From assembly GCA_002316835.1 (NCBI GenBank), contig DCEG01000014.1, forward strand, positions 1 through 32,917: DNA of 32,917 nucleotides, in the 5' to 3' direction. The position numbers were made by a program, and so were the translations under genes. The first letter of the stretch is position 1. The number at the start of each line of letters is the position of its first letter. Positions 7,011 to 13,990 of the stretch are shown in pieces. The notes beneath the pieces are model-generated. The model saw nothing but the letters and a program-made list of their open reading frames with translations. It did no database searches and was not told where the DNA came from. The stretch is from Bacteroidales bacterium UBA1035. Lineage in GTDB: Bacteria > Bacteroidota > Bacteroidia > Bacteroidales > Dysgonomonadaceae.

Positions 7011-7961
7011 ATGGATATTTCTGTTGTTATCCCGCTCTTTAACGAAGAAGAATCTCTCCCCGAACTGCACACGTGGATAAAGCAGGTAATGGAAGAAAAC
7101 GGCTTTTCATACGAAATTATTTTTGTGGATGACGGAAGCACTGATCGTTCGTGGGAAGTAATTAACGAGCTTCGTGAGCAATCGGATAAGGTGAAGGCCA
7201 TAAAATTCCAACGAAACTATGGAAAATCACCTGCTTTACATTGTGCTTTTCAGAAGGTAAAAGGAAATGTGGTTATTACGATGGATGCAGACTTGCAGGA
7301 TAGCCCCGATGAGATTCCTGAACTCTACCGGATGATAAAGGATGATGATTACGATTTGGTTTCAGGATGGAAGCGCAAGCGTTATGATGCCACGCTAACC
7401 AAAAATTTACCGTCTAAATTCTTTAATGCTACCGCAAGAAGTGTATCCGGCATTAAACTTCACGATTTCAATTGTGGGTTGAAAGCTTACAAGCGCTCGT
7501 TGGCAAAAAGCATAGAAGTGTACAACGATATGCACCGCTATATTCCTATTTTGGCAAAAGATGCCGGGTTTAAGAGAATCACTGAAAAGGAAGTAAAACA
7601 CCAGGCAAGAAAATACGGAAAAAGTAAGTTCGGTGCCAGCCGTTTCGTGAATGGATATCTTGATCTGCTAACCATTTGGTTTCTGAATAAATTCGGAAAA
7701 AAACCGATGCATTTCTTTGGTTTACTGGGTAGCATTATGTTTGTTCTCGGTTTTTTCGCCATTATTGCTGTGGGAGCTACTAAACTGTATGATATGCACG
7801 TTGGAAATCCATACAAATTGGTAACAGAATCACCATATTTTTACATTTCGCTCACCATGATGATTTTGGGAACATTGCTCTTTCTCACCGGATTTTTGGG
7901 AGAACTGATTTCGCGTAATTCACCTGACAGGAATAATTACAGGATAGAGGAGGAGCTTTGA
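7011..7961 (+). CDS. GT2 glycosyltransferase, DPM1/GtrB type, membrane anchored
   Basis: This 316-residue protein has a GT-A domain over residues 1-225 and two C-terminal membrane helices (about 237-257 and 282-303). The nucleotide-sugar site is visible as FVDDGSTDRS (38-47) and the metal-binding region as MDADLQDSPDEIP (91-103). This layout is that of polyprenyl-phosphate glycosyltransferases (GtrB, ArnC, DPM1), which move a sugar from a nucleotide donor to undecaprenyl phosphate at the inner membrane. Donor sugar unknown. It probably shares a transcript with the DUF4199 gene. The 47-base gap contains the CGTAAATCTAAAAT word also seen at 13930. Confidence 0.9.
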   Translation: MDISVVIPLFNEEESLPELHTWIKQVMEENGFSYEIIFVDDGSTDRSWEVINELREQSDKVKAIKFQRNYGKSPALHCAFQKVKGNVVITMDADLQDSPDEIPELYRMIKDDDYDLVSGWKRKRYDATLTKNLPSKFFNATARSVSGIKLHDFNCGLKAYKRSLAKSIEVYNDMHRYIPILAKDAGFKRITEKEVKHQARKYGKSKFGASRFVNGYLDLLTIWFLNKFGKKPMHFFGLLGSIMFVLGFFAIIAVGATKLYDMHVGNPYKLVTESPYFYISLTMMILGTLLFLTGFLGELISRNSPDRNNYRIEEEL

Positions 7962-7970
7962 TGCGACAAG

Positions 7971-8003
7971 AATAGATGTTTCACTTCGTTCAACATGACA
8001 AAG
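7971..8003 (+). repeat. Half copy of the palindromic intergenic element
   Basis: This 33-base stretch matches the right arm at 4138-4170 in 30 of 33 positions, with the shared core TTCACTTCGTTCAA. The opposite arm is missing, so it cannot fold into the full hairpin. It fills most of the gap between the GT2 gene and the nitroreductase gene. Confidence 0.75.
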
Positions 8004-8007
8004 AGCA

Positions 8008-8529
8008 ATGACGAAAAGTTTAGATGAAATAATTTCGGAACGAAAATCGATTAGAAAATTCAAACAATCACTCATTGACAAGCAAATTGTTGAATCAATA
8101 ATCGAAAGTGCCCGATTAGCGCCTTCGGCGGTGAATTTTCAGCCGTGGAAATTCTACATTTGTCAATCGGAAGAAGCAAAGCAAGTTGTTCGCGAGAGTT
8201 ATCCTCGGGAGTGGTTCAACGCCGCTCCACTTTACATAATTGTCTGCGGCAACCACGAACAATCGTGGAAACGTCCGTGTGACGGAAAAGATCATCTCGA
8301 TATAGATATTGCCATTGCAGTGGAACACATGGTGTTGAAAATTACCGAGCTTGAGCTTGGAACTTGCTGGGTTTGTAACTTTAATCCGCAAATCATAAAA
8401 GATAGATTAAAACTAAGTGAAAACATGGAACCGGTAGTACTTTTACCCGTCGGATATCCCGAAAATAGCGAACCCGATCCCAGAAATAAGAAGCGAAAAT
8501 CATTAGAGGAAATAACAACTTGGATATAG
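8008..8529 (+). CDS. Nitroreductase family FMN-dependent oxidoreductase
   Basis: This 173-residue protein has the family N-terminal signature RKSIRKFK (12-19), the FMN-contacting PSAVNFQPWKF segment (39-49) and the C-terminal glycine-rich VVLLPVGYPE segment. The length suits the short single-domain nitroreductases that act as NAD(P)H oxidoreductases on nitro compounds, quinones or flavins. The substrate cannot be told from sequence. It is cytoplasmic with no signal peptide. The apbE gene begins 7 bases after its stop, so co-transcription is likely and a flavin or redox theme fits both. Confidence 0.85.
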   Translation: MTKSLDEIISERKSIRKFKQSLIDKQIVESIIESARLAPSAVNFQPWKFYICQSEEAKQVVRESYPREWFNAAPLYIIVCGNHEQSWKRPCDGKDHLDIDIAIAVEHMVLKITELELGTCWVCNFNPQIIKDRLKLSENMEPVVLLPVGYPENSEPDPRNKKRKSLEEITTWI

Positions 8530-8536
8530 AAAAGTC

Positions 8537-9550
8537 ATGAAATCAATAAAAATAACGGTACTATTTTTTTTATCAGTTTTGCTTGTTTCTTGTAGTTCCG
8601 GTAAGAAGAAAGAAAACTATGTTTATCATCAAGACAGCGGTGAAATTTTCCATACTTCATATCACATTAAATATGCCTATGATAGATCATTAAAAAGTGA
8701 AATTTTGGCTGAATTAGAAAGATTTGAGTTATCATTGAATCCATTTCGCGATAATTCCATTATCACCAAAATAAACAACAATACACCTGTGAAACCCGAT
8801 TCCATGTTTATGGAAGTATTTAACAAAGCCATGGAAGTTTCGCGGATGTCGGAAGGTAAATTCGATATTACGGCTTCGCCGCTGATTAACGCATGGGGCT
8901 TTGGTTTCAAGAATATGGACAGTATTACGCCCGAAATTATCGATAGCCTGAAAGAGTTTGTGGGATACGATAAAATCATGATCGACAGCGAAGGAAATGT
9001 CACAAAAACAGATTCAAGAGTGCAGTTGAACACTTCTGCCATTTCCAAAGGATATTCTTGTGATTTGGTTGCCCGGCTATTTGACAAGCTGAAAATTGAG
9101 AATTATATGGTTGAGATAGGTGGCGAGGTTGTTGCAAAAGGCGTAAACGATAAGGGTGTTTGCTGGCGAATAGGCGTGGACAAACCCATTGACGATAGTA
9201 CCGGCTTACAACACGAACTGCAAACTATTCTGTCGCTCTGTGATAAATCGCTGGCAACATCGGGAAATTATCGGAACTATTACCTGAAGGATGGCAAAAA
9301 ATATGCTCATACCATCGATCCTCAAACCGGTTATCCTTCAGAACAGGATATTTTGGGAGCAACCGTCATTGCTGATGACTGCATGACTGCCGATGCTTAC
9401 GCTACAGCCTTTATGGCTTCGGGATTAGAAAAATCGAAAGAAATTGCACGCAAAATACCGGGATTACACTATTATTTTATTTACGTGAAACCGGACAGTA
9501 CGTTAGATGTTGCTTATTCCGAAGGTTTCGAACAATTTTTTGCAGAATAA
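8537..9550 (+). CDS. apbE: FAD:protein FMN transferase lipoprotein (ApbE)
   Basis: This 337-residue protein begins with a lipoprotein signal ending LLVSC (Cys19). The ApbE core is complete: GKFDITASPL (107-116), SAISKG (167-172), the GGE motif (195-197), HTIDPQTGYP (258-267) and the metal-site segment TADAYATA (284-291). The family attaches FMN to a Thr or Ser of target proteins such as Rnf and Nqr subunits, using FAD and Mg2+, outside the inner membrane. No target is encoded in this window. It lies between the nitroreductase and ogt genes at very short spacing (7 and 11 bases), which indicates an operon. Confidence 0.93.
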   Translation: MKSIKITVLFFLSVLLVSCSSGKKKENYVYHQDSGEIFHTSYHIKYAYDRSLKSEILAELERFELSLNPFRDNSIITKINNNTPVKPDSMFMEVFNKAMEVSRMSEGKFDITASPLINAWGFGFKNMDSITPEIIDSLKEFVGYDKIMIDSEGNVTKTDSRVQLNTSAISKGYSCDLVARLFDKLKIENYMVEIGGEVVAKGVNDKGVCWRIGVDKPIDDSTGLQHELQTILSLCDKSLATSGNYRNYYLKDGKKYAHTIDPQTGYPSEQDILGATVIADDCMTADAYATAFMASGLEKSKEIARKIPGLHYYFIYVKPDSTLDVAYSEGFEQFFAE

Positions 9551-9561
9551 AAATAACAATT

Positions 9562-10101
9562 ATGAACAGCACAGTTTCAATTACTACATTGGAAAAAAAA
9601 GAAATAAAGGGTCTGAATATCAGCTATTCCTTTTATAAAACTCAATATGGCCAAGCTATTATTGCTTCTACAGAGAAAGGAATTTGCTATATCGGTTTCG
9701 GTGAAAAAGAACCAATGCTGATATCGTTGAAAGAAAATTATCCTCAAGCGAATTGTAGAGAACAAAAAGCCGATATGCATCAACTTGCGTTGAGTTATAT
9801 CATGAACGAAAAAGTTTTAGAACTTCCTTTACATATTTCAGGGACAGATTTTCAGTTAAGTGTATGGAAGGCATTACTGGAAATTCCTATCGGAAGATTA
9901 TCCACTTATAAAAAAATAGCCGATGCAATACATAATCCGAAGGCCGTTCGGGCAGTAGGTTCTGCCATTGGTGATAATCCCATTTCATACATTATTCCTT
10001 GTCATCGTGTTATCCGTTCCGACGGTGGTTTGGGAGGATACTTCTGGGGTTTGGATATCAAAAGGAAGATGATAGATGTAGAAACGCATAATAGTAAATA
10101 A
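9562..10101 (+). CDS. ogt: Methylated-DNA-protein cysteine methyltransferase
   Basis: This 179-residue suicide repair protein takes the alkyl group from O6-alkylguanine onto Cys147 in the motif IIPCHRVI. The helix-turn-helix DNA-binding part is visible (IGRLSTYKKIADAI, then the arginine finger region KAVRAVGSAIG) as is the C-terminal GGLGGY. The N-terminal 90 residues form the ribonuclease-H-like domain seen in Ogt/AGT proteins. No AraC-like Ada domain is fused to it, so it is an Ogt rather than Ada type. The start ATG is 11 bases after apbE. Confidence 0.93.
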   Translation: MNSTVSITTLEKKEIKGLNISYSFYKTQYGQAIIASTEKGICYIGFGEKEPMLISLKENYPQANCREQKADMHQLALSYIMNEKVLELPLHISGTDFQLSVWKALLEIPIGRLSTYKKIADAIHNPKAVRAVGSAIGDNPISYIIPCHRVIRSDGGLGGYFWGLDIKRKMIDVETHNSK

Positions 10102-10160
10102 ACCAAAAATTGGAAATCAAATAGTCATAAAAGAATCGAAAATTAAACGAAAAACAATTC

Positions 10161-11168
10161 ATGTCATTAAAAAATCAATTAGTCATCGTTATTTTATTGT
10201 TTTCCTCGCTGATTTCGGCACAGGAAACAGATTCTGTACGTTATCCGACTTTCAAGGTTGACGGAACAATGAAAAACAAAGTTGAGTATGCATCTGAAAC
10301 CGGAAATTCCAGATTTTCGGTTAGAAATTCAAGGGTGGGAATACGCGGTTATCTAACCAATTATTTCGGGTATCGCGGACAAATTGAGCTTAGCGATAAT
10401 GGAAACTTTAAGGTGTTGGATTTATACGGCTCTTTTGAACCTGTAAAAGGCTTATCACTTTCGTTGGGACAAACAAGTATTCCACTGTTTAACTCCTATG
10501 TTGTATCGCCTGCTAATCTGATGTTTGCCAATCGTGCTTTTATAGGAAAATATTTTTTAAGTACACGTGATATCGGGTTCCTTGCAGATTATAATTTTAA
10601 GATGGGTGTAGTTCCTGCATCCATTGAGTTTGGTGCATATAACGGAAATACGATAAACGACCCTGTTTGGCGAGAAAAGCTTTCTTATGGCGGTCGCCTT
10701 GAACTTGGTAATATGAAAGGATTACGATCAACATTTAAGTTTTACGACTACCTGAATACTCCTAAAGTTCATTATCTTTTTTATGGAGCAGACTTACGCT
10801 ACGAAGGTGATAATTGGAAAGTAGAAACGGAATTTATGAAACGCGATAATAAAGATATAGATGAAGATCAGATGCTTTCCTATTATGTACAAGGAGCTTA
10901 TGCATTTCCACTGAAGGAAACCTATTTTTTCAAAAATATCGTACCTGCCGTTCGCTGGGATGCAATTGATAAACATATGGATGAGAGTGGATTTGATGTG
11001 GATAGATTAACTGTAGGCCTTGGTTTTGGACTTACTAAAAAATATTTTTCTTCTATACTACGATTTGATTATGAGTGGTATTTTGTGAACCAGAAACTCG
11101 ATATTTTGAGTCTTTATGATGAAATGGACTCCAATAAATTCACTATTGAATTGCTATTGACTTTTTAA
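10161..11168 (+). CDS. Outer-membrane porin, phosphate-selective O/P-like
   Basis: This 335-residue protein has a signal peptide with probable cleavage after ISA (residue 20). The rest is rich in alternating amphipathic strands and aromatic residues and ends LLLTF with a terminal Phe, as expected of an outer-membrane beta-barrel. The opening strands (FKVDGTMKNKVEY, then SVRNSRVGIRGYLTNYF) resemble the Bacteroidota porins annotated as phosphate-selective porin O/P. Real substrate unknown. It lies 59 bases after ogt and 27 bases before the DUF1080-PHP lipoprotein gene, so the porin may deliver substrate to that exported enzyme; this is inference. Confidence 0.8.
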   Translation: MSLKNQLVIVILLFSSLISAQETDSVRYPTFKVDGTMKNKVEYASETGNSRFSVRNSRVGIRGYLTNYFGYRGQIELSDNGNFKVLDLYGSFEPVKGLSLSLGQTSIPLFNSYVVSPANLMFANRAFIGKYFLSTRDIGFLADYNFKMGVVPASIEFGAYNGNTINDPVWREKLSYGGRLELGNMKGLRSTFKFYDYLNTPKVHYLFYGADLRYEGDNWKVETEFMKRDNKDIDEDQMLSYYVQGAYAFPLKETYFFKNIVPAVRWDAIDKHMDESGFDVDRLTVGLGFGLTKKYFSSILRFDYEWYFVNQKLDILSLYDEMDSNKFTIELLLTF

Positions 11169-11195
11169 AAAATATTATCTGCTAAATTTAATATT

Positions 11196-12581
11196 ATGGG
11201 TAAAAAAATTGTATTGTTTTTGTTTCTTTTTTGCCTTGTTTTGTTGGGCTGCACTGAGCTGAACAAAAGCAAAGCTCTTTTTAATGGAAAAGATGTAAAT
11301 AACTGGTTGACTGAGGGTCCGGTTTCTGTTTCTGATTCAGTAATTCAGATAAGTGATGCCGGCAAGATGGTTCTTAAAAGTGGAAAATTCACCGATTTTG
11401 AACTGTTTGTCACTGTAAAAACAGTTGGAAACGGAAAAGGGGAAATTCGTTTTCATACCGATGAAAGTGGTGCCGGCGGCTACGCTGTTGCGCTTAATAA
11501 CGACTTGGAAAGTTCGCAATGGTGGACCAAAACCGGAAGCTTGTTATCGGTCAGAAATTTAACGAAATCTACAGTAAAAAAAGATGAATGGTTCGATGTT
11601 CGTATCAAAGTAGAAGGCAAGAAAATAGAAGTCGCCGTTAACAATGAATTGCTGGTTGATTATATTGAACCTGCCAGTCCTTATCGTACAACTGAAAATG
11701 CGTCTAAAGTCCTTTCTAGTGGCACTCTGTGCCTTCAGAGTACAGAAGGGGTGGTAGAGATTAAGTCGATTGAAATTACACCCTTAAAAGTCGATAAAAC
11801 GGTAATCGATAGTCAGCTTGCTGAAGCTATTGACGAATCAACTGACGATATCATCAAACTGCATCAGGCTAATTTCCCGGTGCTCGATTATCATGTCCAT
11901 CTGAAAGAAAATTTAACCCTTGATCTTGCCAAATCGCAATCCCGTAAATACGGCATCAATTATGCTTTGGCACCAAATTGCGGTATCGGATTCCCGATCA
12001 CCAATGATGCACAGGTAATTGAATACTTGAATAAAATGAAGGGACAGCCATTTGTTCAGGCCATGCAGGGCGAAGGGCGTGAGTGGCCAACCACTTTTTC
12101 GAAAGAAATACGTGATCAATTCGATTATGTTTTCACGGATGCAATGACATTTATTGATCGGAAAGGCAACAGAACGCGCCTGTGGATGCCCGATGAAGTG
12201 TTTATCGATGACGAACAGAAATACATGGATTTAATCGTGGAGAAGATTGTTATGGTAATGGATGAACCGATGGATGTTTATGTAAATCCAACTTTTCTTC
12301 CTGAAGTGATGAACGATCGTTACGATGAGTTTTGGACGGACGAACGCCAAAACAAGGTTATTGAAGCGATGGTAAAGACCAACAAAGTGTTGGAGATCAA
12401 TCATCGGTATAAGATACCTAATAAGTCTTTTATTCAGAAAGCTAAGGCTGCCGGACTGAAATTTACTTTCGGCACCAATAATACAAACTCAGATTTTGGT
12501 AAATTGGAATATTGTATCCAGATGATGAAAGATTGCGGAATTACCGCACAAGATATGTATAAGCCGAAGATGACGGAATAA
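11196..12581 (+). CDS. Lipoprotein fusing a DUF1080-like domain to a PHP-like domain
   Basis: This 461-residue lipoprotein has its lipobox Cys at 19 (LVLLGC). Residues about 28-195 form a concanavalin-like DUF1080 domain (LFNGKDVNNW at the start; repeated beta strands). Residues about 225-461 look like a PHP-type metallohydrolase: DYHVH with D231, H233 and H235, then E293 (QGEGREW) and E400/H403 (LEINHRY). The last metal motif, usually SDAH-like, reads GTNNTNSD (426-433), so that site is altered. DUF1080 proteins include 3-keto-glycoside hydrolases; PHP domains include phosphoesterases and amidohydrolases. The combined activity is unknown. It is probably co-transcribed with the porin, and the next gene is convergent. 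Confidence 0.75.
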   Translation: MGKKIVLFLFLFCLVLLGCTELNKSKALFNGKDVNNWLTEGPVSVSDSVIQISDAGKMVLKSGKFTDFELFVTVKTVGNGKGEIRFHTDESGAGGYAVALNNDLESSQWWTKTGSLLSVRNLTKSTVKKDEWFDVRIKVEGKKIEVAVNNELLVDYIEPASPYRTTENASKVLSSGTLCLQSTEGVVEIKSIEITPLKVDKTVIDSQLAEAIDESTDDIIKLHQANFPVLDYHVHLKENLTLDLAKSQSRKYGINYALAPNCGIGFPITNDAQVIEYLNKMKGQPFVQAMQGEGREWPTTFSKEIRDQFDYVFTDAMTFIDRKGNRTRLWMPDEVFIDDEQKYMDLIVEKIVMVMDEPMDVYVNPTFLPEVMNDRYDEFWTDERQNKVIEAMVKTNKVLEINHRYKIPNKSFIQKAKAAGLKFTFGTNNTNSDFGKLEYCIQMMKDCGITAQDMYKPKMTE

Positions 12582-12632
12582 AATAACGGAGCGAATATTT
12601 AAAGGCACTCCGTCTGTTGAAATATTGTTATA

Positions 12633-12656
12633 AGAGACGCAAGTACTTGCGTCTCT
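12633..12656. terminator. Perfect palindrome between convergent genes
   Basis: The 12-base arm AGAGACGCAAGT is followed at once by its exact reverse complement, giving a 24-base perfect palindrome. It lies between the stops of the DUF1080-PHP gene (12581) and sdaA (12663) and could serve both. A related GACG-based hairpin occurs at another convergent junction (22578-22604). Confidence 0.7.
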
Positions 12657-12662
12657 GTTGTT

Positions 12663-13886
12663 TTAATGATTCATTCTTCTGTAATTTCTTGCCAGACCGC
12701 CTTCTCCTGTTTCTTTGTATAAAGAGGGCAAATCGTGCCCGGTTTGTTTCATAACTTCCACTACGCGGTCAAAAGACACCAAATGAATCCCGTCGGTAAA
12801 CGACGAATATAGGTTGGCATCCATGGCACGGGCAGCAGCGTAAGCGTTTCGCTCGATACACGGAATTTGCACCAGACCGCAAATTGGGTCGCACGTCATT
12901 CCCAGGTGGTGCTCCAATCCCATTTCGGCAGCGTATTCAATTTGTGCCGGACTGCCGCCAAACAGTTGACTGGCAGCTGCTGCAGCCATGGAACAGGCAA
13001 CGCCCACCTCACCTTGGCAACCCACCTCGGCACCCGAAATGGATGCATTTTGTTTCACCACATTTCCGAATAATCCTGCCGTGGCCAATGCGCGCAAAAT
13101 CCGTATTTCGCTGAAATCACGGCTTTCTTCTAAATGATACAAAACCGCGGGCAAAACACCACACGAACCACACGTGGGCGCAGTAACAATCTCGCCACCC
13201 GCTGCGTTTTCTTCCGAAACGGCCAGAGCATAGGCAAAAACCAATCCGCGCGATTGAAGTGATGCCTTGTAGCCTTTGGCTTTGATGAAATACGATGCTG
13301 CCTTGCGTTGTAGATTCAGTGGTCCGGGTAAAACGCCTTCGTTTTCAAGTCCTTTTTTTACGGCAGATTTCATCACTTTCCACACTTGGCGCAGATGATC
13401 CCACAAGTCGGAGGCTTCGTGCATTTCAACGTATTCCCAATACGTTCTGCCGTTTTGTTCGCACCACTGCTGAATATCGGTGATGGTGGTCATTGGATAA
13501 ATGTCGCGTTCCGCTGATTCCGATAATCCTACAATATTTTCTCCGTCGTTTAATGCCCCACCGCCCACACTGTAAACTGTCCATGAATCTATGTTTTTGC
13601 CTTCGGCATCAAAAGCATCGTATTTCATCGCGTTGGGATGAAACGGCAGAAATGTCTTAGGCAACCATTCGATGGTTGTTGGGGCATGCGGTTCCAGCAC
13701 TTGCAAGATGGCAGCATCGGTTAAGTGACCTTTTCCCGTAGCTGCCAGGCTGCCGTAAAGAGTTACAACAAATTTTGCAGCTTGCGGATTTTTTTCCAGA
13801 AACAGTTGGGCGGCTTTTTTAGGGCCCATCGTGTGGCTGCTCGACGGTCCATTACCAATCCGATATAGTTCTTTTAATGACTTCAT
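12663..13886 (-). CDS. sdaA: L-serine ammonia-lyase, iron-sulfur, single chain
   Basis: This 407-residue enzyme deaminates L-serine to pyruvate and ammonia using a [4Fe-4S] cluster. The beta domain starts with GPSSSHTMGP (13-22), the serine-binding signature. The alpha domain has APTCGSCG (236-243), GCQGEVG (289-295) and CDPICG-C (C332, C336, C343). Three cluster cysteines are expected among these conserved positions. Both domains are in one chain, as in E. coli SdaA, and the length is slightly short but complete. The ATG at 13886 has the perfect palindrome GTCAAAATTTGAC 29 bases upstream. It lies 97 bases below the GH2 gene, with a hairpin between, so it is probably a separate unit. Confidence 0.93.
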   Translation of the reverse strand: MKSLKELYRIGNGPSSSHTMGPKKAAQLFLEKNPQAAKFVVTLYGSLAATGKGHLTDAAILQVLEPHAPTTIEWLPKTFLPFHPNAMKYDAFDAEGKNIDSWTVYSVGGGALNDGENIVGLSESAERDIYPMTTITDIQQWCEQNGRTYWEYVEMHEASDLWDHLRQVWKVMKSAVKKGLENEGVLPGPLNLQRKAASYFIKAKGYKASLQSRGLVFAYALAVSEENAAGGEIVTAPTCGSCGVLPAVLYHLEESRDFSEIRILRALATAGLFGNVVKQNASISGAEVGCQGEVGVACSMAAAAASQLFGGSPAQIEYAAEMGLEHHLGMTCDPICGLVQIPCIERNAYAAARAMDANLYSSFTDGIHLVSFDRVVEVMKQTGHDLPSLYKETGEGGLARNYRRMNH

Positions 13887-13914
13887 AGCAAGTTATGAGT
13901 TGTGAGTTATAAGA

Positions 13915-13927
13915 GTCAAAATTTGAC
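13915..13927. promoter_or_regulatory. Palindrome upstream of sdaA
   Basis: GTCAAA-A-TTTGAC is a perfect inverted repeat with 6-base arms, 29 bases before the sdaA ATG on the minus strand. It could be an operator, but in AT-rich DNA a single short palindrome is weak evidence. Confidence 0.3.
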
Positions 13928-13944
13928 ATCGTAAATCTCAAATT

Positions 13945-13990
13945 TAAAGTCCCCCTGTCTGCTACAAGCAGGCTTCAAGGGATTTAGGGG
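13945..13990 (-). terminator. GC-rich hairpin region downstream of the GH2 gene
   Basis: A C-rich block (GTCCCCCTGTC) is followed by a CTGCT-ACA-AGCAG hairpin and a G-rich block (AAGGGATTTAGGGG) that can pair around it. It begins at the GH2 stop and is the only GC-rich intergenic stretch nearby. It resembles a dispersed intergenic repeat more than a clean terminator, since no T-tract follows. Confidence 0.45.
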
